Shown in pieces: positions 24,025 through 31,642 of a stretch of 32,947 nt of DNA. Both the position numbers and the translations under genes were made by a program. The notes under the pieces are model-generated. The model did not search any database. It was not told the DNA's origin and saw only the letters and a program-made list of their open reading frames with translations. This DNA comes from Flavobacteriales bacterium UBA5422 (lineage in GTDB: Bacteria > Bacteroidota > Bacteroidia > Flavobacteriales_D > Crocinitomicaceae), in the NCBI GenBank assembly GCA_002409405.1, contig DHNG01000029.1, positions 112,195 to 145,141 of the forward strand, given 5' to 3'. Position 1 is the first letter of the stretch; every line of letters begins with the position of its first letter.

Positions 24025-24933
24025 ATGAAAAATACTACTTTACTCTTTTTGATGTTATTTTGCTTTAAAGCGTATACTCAAATTGTTGATATCCCTGATG
24101 CTAATTTCAAAGCAGTGCTGTTAAGTGGTACGATAACAACAGATGCAGATTTTAATTTAATTGAACTAGACACCAATAACGATGGTGAAGTACAGATTTC
24201 TGAAGCCCTGACGGTTTTCGGAATTTCTGTCCCAGCGGATTCTACTGCCATGATCACGGATGTAACAGGAATTGAAGCATTTTCTAACCTGGAACGATTG
24301 TGGATCAGTGAACATTCGGTGACAGCATTGAATGTAACCGAAAATACCAATTTACGGTATCTTGGATTCACGGACAATCCTATTTCAATGCTGGACGTGA
24401 GTAACAATCCGAACTTAATTTCATTAAACGTTAACAACAGCCAGGTTACAACACTTGATTTAAGTAACAATCCATCCCTGTTGGACTTAATATGCGGCTA
24501 TAATCCACTTGAATCGTTTAATATCAAAAATGGAAATTCCCTGGCGCTTATAGAATTCAATGGGTTGAACAACCTCCAGTTTATATGTGCAGATAGTGCC
24601 GAACATTCGATGCTGGAAGAAAAGCTCACAAATTACGGGTATACAGGGGTTGTTGTTGATGATGTATGCATGTATTTGGGAGGAACAGAACTAACTGCGG
24701 ATCATCTTGAAATATACCCGAATCCGACTTCCGGAATAGTTACATTTAATAATCTGCTGATCGGAGAAAAATTACAGATTGTTGACGTTTTAGGGAATAT
24801 TGTCTACGAAAGTACCGTTACCGAACAAAAAATGAATGTTGATATGATGGATTATCATACAGGAATCTATTTTGTGAACATACAGGGCAAACAAAATACA
24901 ATGAGTCAAAAGTTCGTCTTGACTGGAAATTAA
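24025..24933 (+). CDS. Secreted leucine-rich-repeat protein with type A T9SS sorting domain
   Basis: The 302-residue protein has a signal peptide (LLFLMLFCFKAYTQ) and then the IVDIPDANFKAVLL start typical of Flavobacteriia LRR proteins. An EF-hand/dockerin-like loop DTNNDGEVQISEA (about residues 49-61) precedes leucine-rich repeats of about 21 residues (about 75-175): GIEAFSNLERLWIS, LNVTENTNLRYLGFTDNP, LDVSNNPNLISLNVNNS, LDLSNNPSLLDLICGYNP. The last roughly 75 residues (LEIYPNPTSGIVTFNN ... VDVLGNIVYES ... GIYFVNI ... QKFVLTGN) form a type A T9SS C-terminal domain. It should be exported to the surface; a binding or adhesion role is likely for this architecture but not shown. It appears to be a single-gene transcription unit. 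Confidence 0.9.
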   Translation: MKNTTLLFLMLFCFKAYTQIVDIPDANFKAVLLSGTITTDADFNLIELDTNNDGEVQISEALTVFGISVPADSTAMITDVTGIEAFSNLERLWISEHSVTALNVTENTNLRYLGFTDNPISMLDVSNNPNLISLNVNNSQVTTLDLSNNPSLLDLICGYNPLESFNIKNGNSLALIEFNGLNNLQFICADSAEHSMLEEKLTNYGYTGVVVDDVCMYLGGTELTADHLEIYPNPTSGIVTFNNLLIGEKLQIVDVLGNIVYESTVTEQKMNVDMMDYHTGIYFVNIQGKQNTMSQKFVLTGN

Positions 24934-24947
24934 TCAGGAGTGATTAA
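24930..24947. terminator. Perfect inverted repeat across the LRR-gene stop codon
   Basis: TTAATCA (24930-24936), loop GGAG, TGATTAA (24941-24947). The stop codon TAA at 24931-24933 lies in the left arm. The 7-bp AT-rich stem without a T-tract is weak as a terminator, but its position between convergent genes is suggestive. Confidence 0.35.
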
Positions 24948-24993
24948 ATGTTGTTATGAAACTTCAATAATTCAACATTCAGTATTCAGAAAA

Positions 24994-25761
24994 CTACCGC
25001 GTCAATACCACATAGTCCTGCAGTACGTTTTGTAAAAACTCCATGCGTTTCGATTGAACAGGTTCAATCCCCATCAGTCGTGCTGTTTCATCACAGAGCT
25101 CTTTGCCGAATTTGATGGTTTCCGAAGTCGGATGTTTGCGCAGGCGTAAAATCGTGTTTTTGATCAGCATCATATCCTCATCGGTAAAGCGGATCACCTG
25201 CGGATATTGCACCTCGTGTGTATTGGTGTCTTTGATCGACAAGATATCTTTCAGGCTGTATGCGTTACTCCCTTTTGTCTTGATCACAATGGTGTTGGAC
25301 AGGACATCCGCCAGTCGTTGCCGGTAGTTGGAAAGGCTGATTACGGCAATGGCAACGAGTCCCATTCCAAACCAGACATACACCAGTATATTGGCACTGA
25401 TCCAGAGGAAATCTCCTTTGAAAATCCACCGGGTAAACACCTCTTTCAATTTCGGGCGATCGCCGTTCAAGGTTACCACCCGGATTCCTACAATGTATTT
25501 TCCCAATGTTTGTCCATGCATGAAATATTCACACACCGGGTTGTATAAAATCCATGGTGCTTTGATGAGCAGCAACCAGAAAAAATCGGCGTAGGTATCA
25601 ACACTGAAAATAAGTGATTCACCGAAGAAGGCAATCATCACGATGAAGTAAACAATGAAGACAGCCATGTCAACGAAGGCTGCCAACAGGCGTTGTCCCG
25701 CATTTGCCAGCGAAAATTCTACAGAAACATATTGTGAAGATTCAAAACTTATCGTGCTCAT
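24994..25761 (-). CDS. RDD family membrane protein
   Basis: The 255-residue protein begins SVEFSLANAGQRLLAAFVDMAVFIVYFIVMI, the RDD signature (Arg near the start of helix 1, Asp in VDM). Three hydrophobic segments follow: about 25-47, 58-78 and 120-142 (NILVYVWFGMGLVAIAVISL). GQTLGKYIVGIRVV is the conserved loop after helix 2. The RLADVLSNTIVIK motif closes the RDD domain. The C-terminal 85 residues are soluble, predicted cytoplasmic, with YPQVIRFTDEDMMLIKNTILRL and ARLMGIEPVQSKRMEFLQNVL; this extension recurs in Flavobacteriia RDD proteins. Transported substrate, if any, is unknown; some RDD proteins are Na+/H+ antiporters. It is divergent from the ABC exporter with 127 bp between starts. 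Confidence 0.88.
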   Translation of the reverse strand: MSTISFESSQYVSVEFSLANAGQRLLAAFVDMAVFIVYFIVMIAFFGESLIFSVDTYADFFWLLLIKAPWILYNPVCEYFMHGQTLGKYIVGIRVVTLNGDRPKLKEVFTRWIFKGDFLWISANILVYVWFGMGLVAIAVISLSNYRQRLADVLSNTIVIKTKGSNAYSLKDILSIKDTNTHEVQYPQVIRFTDEDMMLIKNTILRLRKHPTSETIKFGKELCDETARLMGIEPVQSKRMEFLQNVLQDYVVLTR

Positions 25762-25875
25762 TTGAATGCCTGTTGCCTGATTGGATGACTAAAATTATCA
25801 AATATTTTGGAATGAGACTCTCCAATCTTGTTTTTTTCATTCAGAAGGCTGTTACTTCCATCAAATCATTTTATG

Positions 25876-25884
25876 TAACTTTAG
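25876..25884 (+). promoter_or_regulatory. Putative -7 box of the ABC exporter
   Basis: TAACTTTAG resembles TAnnTTTG. It lies only 5 bp before the ATG at 25889, implying a very short leader. No convincing -33 element was seen. Confidence 0.3.
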
Positions 25885-25888
25885 CGCA

Positions 25889-27733
25889 ATGAAAAATACC
25901 ATTGAGATTTACAAGCAGACATTCAGGTACAAGGGACTTGCTGTACTGGTGATTGTATACAATTTGTTGTTTGTGATTTTCAACCTCCTTTCAATGGTGT
26001 TGTTTATCCCGTTCCTGCAATTGATTTTCCCTGAAAGTTCAGATGAAATTGTCACAATCAGTAAACCTGTTTTTGACGGAACGTTCTCCGGTGGAATCCG
26101 TTATGTTTCGGAATACTACAATTACTTTACCCAAAGTATGGTTGCAGAGAATCCTAAAAATGCGCTGTTATTTGTTTGCTGTTCGGTACTGATTGCTTTT
26201 TTCCTTAAAAATTTGTTTCGTTACGGAGCTATCTGGCACCAGTCAGAATTGAGAATGGCAGTTGTACGAGATGTGCGTCAGAATTTGTTTGACAAGGCAA
26301 TGTCCTTACCACTTTCTTATTACAGTAATGAACGAAAAGGAGACCTGATGGCGCGGATACAAAGCGATGTCGGTGAAATCGAAATTGCCGTGGTTGCTGT
26401 ACTCGAATTGTTTTTCCGGGAACCGATTGCTGTGATTCTCAACGTTGCTGCATTGCTGTACTGGAGTCCGCAGTTGACACTGTTCTCGTTTATCCTGCTA
26501 CCATTGACCGCTTTTGTTATTTCCCGTATCGGGAAGAGTTTGAAACGAACTGCCGGACAGGAACGCATTGAATTGGGAGTGCTGTTTTCTAAAATGGAAG
26601 AAGCATTGGGAGGAATTCGGATTATCAAAGCATTCAATGCACAGAAATTTATCCGGGAATCGTTTGGGAAAACGAACCTGCGTCACCAGCAGTTGACAAC
26701 AAAAGCATTCCGGAAACGAGATCTTTCTCCTCCGCTGAATGAATTTCTGGCGGTGGTCGTTATGCTGGGAATTGTCTGGTACGGAGGAAGTATGATTCTG
26801 GATAACAAAGCAGGCAGCGGTTTTGACGGACCACAGTTTATCGGGTTTATTCTTGTTTTTTCTCAATTATTGCGACCGATTCAGGGAATTGCAACATCTG
26901 TGGCCAACCTAAACAAGGCAGAAGCAGCTCAATTGCGGATCAACGAAGTGTTGGATACAGATGAAAAAATTCACGAAGTAGCTCATCCTGTTCCTTCAGT
27001 AGAGTTACACGATGGAATCAAGTATGAAAATGTGTCATTTGCTTACAATGAAGAAGCAGTCTTAAAACAAGTTTCCTTTTTTATTCCCAAAGGAAAGACC
27101 GTCGCGCTGGTCGGGGAGTCGGGAAGTGGAAAATCAACTATTTCAGATTTGCTTCCGCGCTTTTACGATGTGCAGTCCGGTGGTATTTTTATTGATGATG
27201 TGAATATTCGCGATCTGAAAGTAGACTACCTGCGCAGTAAAATCGGCATCGTGAGCCAGGAATCAATTCTTTTTAACGGAACCGTGGCTGAAAACATTGC
27301 GTTTGGAAAACCACATGCTACACGGGAAGAAATCATAGAAGCAGCGAAAATTGCCAACGCACATAAGTTCATTGAAGAACTGGAAAACGGTTACGATACC
27401 CAGATTGGTGAACGTGGAAATAAATTGTCGGGTGGACAAAAGCAGCGAGTGAGTATTGCTCGCGCGATTCTTAAAAATCCGGACATTCTGATTCTCGATG
27501 AAGCAACATCCGCATTGGATACCGAATCGGAAAAACTGGTACAGGAAGCACTCAATAAACTAATGGCAGACAGAACCTCGCTGGTGATCGCTCACCGGTT
27601 GAGTACCATTCGCAATGCAGATGAGATCATTGTGCTTTCCAAAGGAGAAATTATCGAGCGGGGAACCCACGATGAATTGATCGGGAAAGGTGGTACGTAT
27701 GCCTACCTTTCTTCTTTACAGGGAATTTCTTAA
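25889..27733 (+). CDS. MsbA-type ABC exporter (fused membrane and ATPase domains)
   Basis: The 614-residue half-transporter has an N-terminal type IV ABC membrane domain (about 15-345, six hydrophobic helices, including LAVLVIVYNLLFVIFNLL and the coupling-helix region FDKAMSLPLSYYSNERKGDLMARIQSDV) and a C-terminal nucleotide-binding domain. NBD motifs are Walker A GESGSGKST (about 409), Q-loop in GIVSQESILFNG, signature LSGGQKQR (about 514), Walker B ILILDEATSALD (about 533) and H-loop AHRLSTIR (about 569). It would act as a homodimer in the inner membrane; the MsbA group flips lipid A or other lipophilic substrates, but a peptide or drug substrate cannot be excluded. Its TAA stop overlaps the stop of the convergent lipoprotein gene within a shared TTAA. 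Confidence 0.93.
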   Translation: MKNTIEIYKQTFRYKGLAVLVIVYNLLFVIFNLLSMVLFIPFLQLIFPESSDEIVTISKPVFDGTFSGGIRYVSEYYNYFTQSMVAENPKNALLFVCCSVLIAFFLKNLFRYGAIWHQSELRMAVVRDVRQNLFDKAMSLPLSYYSNERKGDLMARIQSDVGEIEIAVVAVLELFFREPIAVILNVAALLYWSPQLTLFSFILLPLTAFVISRIGKSLKRTAGQERIELGVLFSKMEEALGGIRIIKAFNAQKFIRESFGKTNLRHQQLTTKAFRKRDLSPPLNEFLAVVVMLGIVWYGGSMILDNKAGSGFDGPQFIGFILVFSQLLRPIQGIATSVANLNKAEAAQLRINEVLDTDEKIHEVAHPVPSVELHDGIKYENVSFAYNEEAVLKQVSFFIPKGKTVALVGESGSGKSTISDLLPRFYDVQSGGIFIDDVNIRDLKVDYLRSKIGIVSQESILFNGTVAENIAFGKPHATREEIIEAAKIANAHKFIEELENGYDTQIGERGNKLSGGQKQRVSIARAILKNPDILILDEATSALDTESEKLVQEALNKLMADRTSLVIAHRLSTIRNADEIIVLSKGEIIERGTHDELIGKGGTYAYLSSLQGIS

Positions 27734-28182
27734 TCCTCTTTTTCGCAATGAAATTCTAATTCTGAATAGTAAGATGAATTGTCAGTGTACTTCATCCCTC
27801 CTTCAGATAACGTGATTGACTCTTTATCCCATCCCCATTTTAAATTACATGTAAAAGTGTATACGGGACCGTTGAAAATTACTTGTTCCTGATCTTCTTT
27901 CAGATATTCGACCTCATAGATCTCTCCTTCATAATATATCGGGTCTCCATTGTAATAATAAACACCTGCAGGGACAATCATTTGCCCTTTTCCGTTTTTA
28001 TCAAATTCGATGGTGGCATAATTGGACTGACTGATTATTGATGGCGCACTATTTGAACCATTTGTCCAAAATGTGTCATTTCTGGAAACAGTCCATTTCC
28101 CACTTAAATTTTTATTGATTTGTTTTTCTTTATTACAACCTGAGAGTAGAATAAAGAAAGCGAAAAACAGTAAATACCTCAT
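27730..28182 (-). CDS. Lipocalin-like small lipoprotein
   Basis: The 150-residue protein has a lipoprotein signal ending LLSGC (Cys16) followed by NKEKQINKNLSGKW. The NLSGKWTV start and later TIEFDKNGKGQMIVP are features of small lipocalin-like lipoproteins in Bacteroidota (beta-barrel opening G-x-W, then an 'F-x-x-DG-x-G' strand). LKWGWDKESITLSEG corresponds to MTWNWEKDQFTLKQN in the neighbouring upstream gene, so the two are paralogues, 23 bp apart. No ligand or enzymatic function can be given. It is the last gene of the minus-strand run that starts with hutI, and its stop codon shares four bases with the ABC exporter stop. Confidence 0.8.
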   Translation of the reverse strand: MRYLLFFAFFILLSGCNKEKQINKNLSGKWTVSRNDTFWTNGSNSAPSIISQSNYATIEFDKNGKGQMIVPAGVYYYNGDPIYYEGEIYEVEYLKEDQEQVIFNGPVYTFTCNLKWGWDKESITLSEGGMKYTDNSSYYSELEFHCEKED

Positions 28183-28205
28183 TTTTATGTGATTTAGTTA
28201 ATGGA

Positions 28206-28625
28206 TTATTTCTTTTTCTTGCAAGTCATCACACTTATATAACCTGCTTCCCCAAGATTCTGTTTCAATGTAAACTGATCCTTTTCCCAATTCCATGTCA
28301 TGTCGTATATCGTCCCGTCATTATCTGAAAACAATGTTAATAGATCATCTGTATTTGTATACGTAAATTTAAATGCATTGCTATTCCCGTCCGAAGCAGA
28401 TAAGGTAAAAGTGCCTGAGCCATCTTTTTTAAACTCAATTGTACCGCACTTTGAGCACCAGTAAGCAGCTGGGATATTTGTCCCTGAGGGAGACCACATG
28501 TATCGTTCGTAACTGACAATTTCCCATTTTCCGCCCTTACTGTATAGGGAACGGTTTATTTTTTTTTCGTCATTACAGCCGAACAAGATAATGGTAAACA
28601 ATAATAGATAGAGTGTTTTCTTCAT
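28206..28625 (-). CDS. Lipocalin-like small lipoprotein, paralogue of the downstream gene
   Basis: The 139-residue protein has a lipoprotein signal ending ILFGC (Cys17), then NDEKKINRSLYSKGGKWEI. The G-x-W start, TIEFKKDGSGTFTLS and MTWNWEKDQFTLKQN give the same pattern as the next gene, which suggests tandem duplication followed by strong divergence. A CSKC pair (in AAYWCSKCGTIEF) is present here and absent from the paralogue; with a third cysteine near the C-terminus (MTCKKKK) it could form a disulfide. Function is unknown. It lies 42 bp downstream of hutI on the same strand. Confidence 0.8.
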   Translation of the reverse strand: MKKTLYLLLFTIILFGCNDEKKINRSLYSKGGKWEIVSYERYMWSPSGTNIPAAYWCSKCGTIEFKKDGSGTFTLSASDGNSNAFKFTYTNTDDLLTLFSDNDGTIYDMTWNWEKDQFTLKQNLGEAGYISVMTCKKKK

Positions 28626-28667
28626 AAGTGTTAATTAAAAAAATGAGTCAAAGAAACGAAGGATGAA

Positions 28668-29900
28668 TTAAACAATCATGCGTTCGATGTGCATGTCTCC
28701 AAATGCGTATGGGATATAAGCCAGACTCGGGATCTCTTTGGTAATGATAACAGGTGATTTTCTCCCCAATGCTATTTTTCCGTGCGTTTCACTCAATTCC
28801 AATGCAGCAGCAGCGTTTACTGTCAACGCGTTGAAGGCTTCTTCCGGTGTCATTTTCATTTTCACGCATGCCAGCGACCAGACAAATCCCAGGTTTCCGC
28901 TAGGTGTTGTTCCAGGGTTGAAGTCACTTGCCAGCGCTACAGGAAGGTCATTTTCCATCATCCAACGGGCATTTCCGAAGGGAATAGAAATAAAATGAGA
29001 GCAACTCGGCAAAATTGTCGGAATGGTCGAGGTGTTTTTCAATGCGTCAATGTCTTCCTGAGAAATCTCTTCCAGGTGATCAACAGATACAGCACCCAGT
29101 TCAACCGCCTTTTGGATTCCCCCCATGATGGAAAACTGATTCACGTGTACTTTTGGTTTTAAACCGATTTTTTTTCCGGCAGTCAACACCTGTTCCATTT
29201 GCTCAACAGAAAAGTAATTGCGTTCACAGAATACATCAATGTAATCTGCCAGTTGCTCTGCTTCAATAACCGGGATCATTTCGTTGACGATTAGATCGAT
29301 GTATCCTTGTTGATTTTCTTTGTATTCCTTGGGGAAAGCATGCGCACCCAGAAACGTTGCTTTGATTGTAATCGGGAAGTGTTCTTTCAACCGTTTGATA
29401 ACACGCAACATTTTGAGTTCTGCGTCTACCGTCAGACCATAACCGGATTTAATTTCCAGTGCTCCTGTTCCGTATGAAATGAGTCGTTCGATGCGTACTT
29501 TTGCTGCTTCAAATAATGCGTCTTCTGACAGTTCTCCCAGTCGACGTGCGGAGTTCAGAATTCCTCCTCCTTTCAACGCAATTTCTTCGTAAGACAATCC
29601 GTTGATGCGATCCACAAATTCTTCTTCCCGACTTTTGGCAAACACCGTGTGTGTATGCGCGTCCACAAAAGCAGGCAATACATATTTTCCGCTTGCGTCA
29701 ATAACCTCCAGGTTTCTCCAGTCTGTTACACCCTGCCACTCATCCATCGGGCCGTATGCTACAACTTCACCGTCTTCCAGTGCAAGAAATGCGTTTTCAA
29801 TGACCGGAAGTGCATGCATGTGGGTTCCTTTGATGATAGCTGGAATTTCTTCACCTGCCTGTACTAAACCTTTGATGTTTTTGATGAGGATTTTTTTCAT
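28668..29900 (-). CDS. hutI: Imidazolonepropionase
   Basis: HutI hydrolyses 4-imidazolone-5-propanoate to N-formimidoyl-L-glutamate, step three of histidine degradation, in the cytosol with a bound metal. I start at the ATG at 29900 (410 residues, the usual family length); an upstream TTG at 29933 would add 11 unconserved residues and overlaps a -7-like box. Amidohydrolase motifs: VDAHTHTVF with metal ligands His82 and His84, EIKSGYGLT, the metal ligand His in HVNQFSIMGG, SVDHLEEIS and the catalytic/metal Asp in ALASDFNPGT. No hutH, hutU or hutG is in the window, which is common where the pathway is dispersed in this phylum. It may be co-transcribed with the two small lipoproteins downstream. 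Confidence 0.95.
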   Translation of the reverse strand: MKKILIKNIKGLVQAGEEIPAIIKGTHMHALPVIENAFLALEDGEVVAYGPMDEWQGVTDWRNLEVIDASGKYVLPAFVDAHTHTVFAKSREEEFVDRINGLSYEEIALKGGGILNSARRLGELSEDALFEAAKVRIERLISYGTGALEIKSGYGLTVDAELKMLRVIKRLKEHFPITIKATFLGAHAFPKEYKENQQGYIDLIVNEMIPVIEAEQLADYIDVFCERNYFSVEQMEQVLTAGKKIGLKPKVHVNQFSIMGGIQKAVELGAVSVDHLEEISQEDIDALKNTSTIPTILPSCSHFISIPFGNARWMMENDLPVALASDFNPGTTPSGNLGFVWSLACVKMKMTPEEAFNALTVNAAAALELSETHGKIALGRKSPVIITKEIPSLAYIPYAFGDMHIERMIV

Positions 29901-29922
29901 GACGATTGCATTATACGCCCTG

Positions 29923-29930
29923 CGAAGATA
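29923..29930 (-). promoter_or_regulatory. Putative -7 box for hutI
   Basis: Minus-strand TATCTTCG (complement of 29923-29930), about 22 bp before the ATG at 29900, parallels TACCTTCG before the DUF4293 gene. It covers the position of the alternative TTG start region, favouring the ATG. Confidence 0.4.
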
Positions 29931-30051
29931 CAATCAATTTTCCGGTTGGGGTAACGAAACAAACAGATTCTTCCGCTGACAAAGCGAAGGGAAGTCGTCA
30001 AAATCGTTCGTCATCGAATTTTTTTTAGAACCGGACAAAAAAAGAAAAAGC

Positions 30052-30059
30052 TATTTTTG
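30052..30059 (+). promoter_or_regulatory. Putative -7 box of the short kinase/LytTR operon
   Basis: TATTTTTG matches TAnnTTTG and ends 5 bp before the ATG at 30065. A T-rich run around 30019-30026 occupies the -33 area without a clear TTTG. Confidence 0.4.
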
Positions 30060-30064
30060 TAGTA

Positions 30065-30844
30065 ATGCTAATTGCTCTTGTTGTGAATGATTCATTTTAC
30101 ATATCCACCTCTCTTGCGACCATTTTTATTGTGGTATTACTGGTTTTACTGGTGTATTCATTTCTTCAATTGAGAAGAAGTAAAGCAAAACAGGAGAAAA
30201 TGGAACAGCTGTTTCAGAAGTACGAGAGCAGTTACAACAAACTTCATTTGGAAAACCTCGAATCGAAATTAAATCCACATTTGTTTAAAAACATCCTGAA
30301 TTCGATCCAGTCACATGCTTATCAAACTTATTTTGCGATGGATAAGCTCGGCAATGTACTCGATTACATTTTGTATGAAAGCAGAGACAGGTATGTAACA
30401 CCGCGGGAAGAAATCGATTTTGCATTGAATCTGGTTGAAATCAATAAAATTAAGATCAGTCCTTTGTTTGAACTGAAGGTAAAAACGAAAATTGAGGAAG
30501 AAGATCCGTTATTTGAACAACATTTGCTTGCTCCGCTCGTTTCGGTTGATCTGATTGAAAATGCGTTTAAACATGCCGATTTGCAAAGTCCCAATGCGTT
30601 TATCTCCATTGTTTTTGAATTTAGAGACGGTCTATTCACCATGACGGTAACCAACAAAATTTCTCCGAAAAGTCCGATGAAAAAAGAAAAGGGGGGAGTC
30701 GGGTCCGCAACATTTGAAGAGCGGTTAAAAATCATCTATAAAGAAGATTTTAAACTGGAACGACATGCTGAGAATGACATTTATATTTCAAATTTAAAAA
30801 TTAATTTGCGTGAGTACAAAGCTAAGATGCTTGCTGCTGGATGA
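30065..30844 (+). CDS. Short LytS-type sensor histidine kinase
   Basis: The 259-residue kinase has one transmembrane helix near the N-terminus (about 17-36), a coiled-coil linker (about 38-65) and a His_kinase/HATPase module. The phosphoacceptor is His72 in KLNPHLFKNILNSIQSHAY, a variant of the NPHFLFN motif usual for the LytS group. The N-box is LIENAFKHAD (about 167-176). The usual D-x-G-x-G glycine-box is not recognisable; instead TVTNKISPK is followed by GGVGSATFEERLKIIY, which keeps only the 'G-x-G ... RL' part. It has almost no periplasmic domain (about 16 residues), so it probably senses within the membrane or through a partner. It overlaps the LytTR gene by 35 nt. Confidence 0.88.
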   Translation: MLIALVVNDSFYISTSLATIFIVVLLVLLVYSFLQLRRSKAKQEKMEQLFQKYESSYNKLHLENLESKLNPHLFKNILNSIQSHAYQTYFAMDKLGNVLDYILYESRDRYVTPREEIDFALNLVEINKIKISPLFELKVKTKIEEEDPLFEQHLLAPLVSVDLIENAFKHADLQSPNAFISIVFEFRDGLFTMTVTNKISPKSPMKKEKGGVGSATFEERLKIIYKEDFKLERHAENDIYISNLKINLREYKAKMLAAG

Positions 30845-31532
30845 TGAGCTGCCGGGACTGACGTACCTGAAAATGCTGTGTGAACAAATCCCGGATCTGG
30901 AAGTTGTAAAAGCATTCGACAATCCTGTGAATTTGCTGCGGGAATTACCGGATTTAGAGTTTGATTTGTGCATTCTGGATATTGAAATGCCGGAAATGAA
31001 CGGCTTACAGGTGGCCAACTTGCTTCACGGGAAACCCGTCATCTTTACAACTGCATATAGCGACCATGCGGCCGAAGCATTCGACATTGATGCCATTGAC
31101 TATGTCCGGAAGCCAGTGCGTATGGAACGGCTGCAACAAGCAATTGAAAAGGCCAAAATACGATTGAATCAGCAGAAAAACGAAAAGAACTTTATTCAGC
31201 TGAATACGGATAAAGGAAAAGCCATTATTTTCTTTGACCAGTTAGTGTATGTTAAAGCATCGGAAGTAGATAGCCGTGATAAAATAGCTCAACTACAGGA
31301 TGGTTCCACAATCGTGTTGAAAAACATTTCATTCCAGGCATTAAAGACAGTCCTTCCCATAGATCGATTTGTGCGTGTCAATAAAAAGGAACTCATCGCA
31401 CTTAAAATCGTACAGTTGTTTTCGTTCGATGAAATTACAACGACTATTACGGCGCCGAACAGTAGACATCCCTTGCGGTTAATTCTCGGAGAAGTCTACC
31501 GGGAGGGGTTTTTGAAACGGGTAAAGGTGTAG
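30810..31532 (+). CDS. LytTR-family response regulator (GTG start)
   Basis: The 240-residue regulator starts with GTG at 30810, inside the last 35 nt of the kinase gene. This is the only start that leaves the first receiver strand (LRCLLLDDE) intact, and it implies translational coupling. The receiver domain (1-120) has D11-D12, phosphoacceptor Asp57 in LCILDIEMPEMNG, IFTTAYSDHAAEAF and YVRKPV. The LytTR domain (about 135-238) has FIQLNTDKGKAIIF, QLVYVKASEVDSRD, IDRFVRVNKKELIAL and a basic tail. It is cognate to the kinase just upstream. A pair of direct repeats with LytTR-like spacing lies immediately after its stop codon. Confidence 0.93.
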   Translation: MSTKLRCLLLDDELPGLTYLKMLCEQIPDLEVVKAFDNPVNLLRELPDLEFDLCILDIEMPEMNGLQVANLLHGKPVIFTTAYSDHAAEAFDIDAIDYVRKPVRMERLQQAIEKAKIRLNQQKNEKNFIQLNTDKGKAIIFFDQLVYVKASEVDSRDKIAQLQDGSTIVLKNISFQALKTVLPIDRFVRVNKKELIALKIVQLFSFDEITTTITAPNSRHPLRLILGEVYREGFLKRVKV

Positions 31533-31533
31533 A

Positions 31534-31566
31534 TTTTATTACATTTTTTCTCCCTTTTATTACATT
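31534..31566 (+). repeat. 12-bp direct repeat with 21-bp period (candidate LytTR operator)
   Basis: TTTTATTACATT occurs at 31534-31545 and again at 31555-31566. The start-to-start distance is 21 bp, about two helical turns, which is the geometry of LytTR-domain sites. It begins 2 bp after the regulator stop and precedes the small secreted-protein gene. Confidence 0.5.
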
Positions 31567-31642
31567 ATACACTGCATTTGTTTCGACTCTAATTTCTATT
31601 TTCCGGCGAGTGTTCATCTTTGTTGAAATAATTTTTTTTCAG

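Noticed and set aside
29901..29933. TTG start for hutI at 29933
   Set aside because: The extra 11 residues are not typical of HutI and the codon overlaps a -7-like element; the ATG at 29900 gives the normal length.
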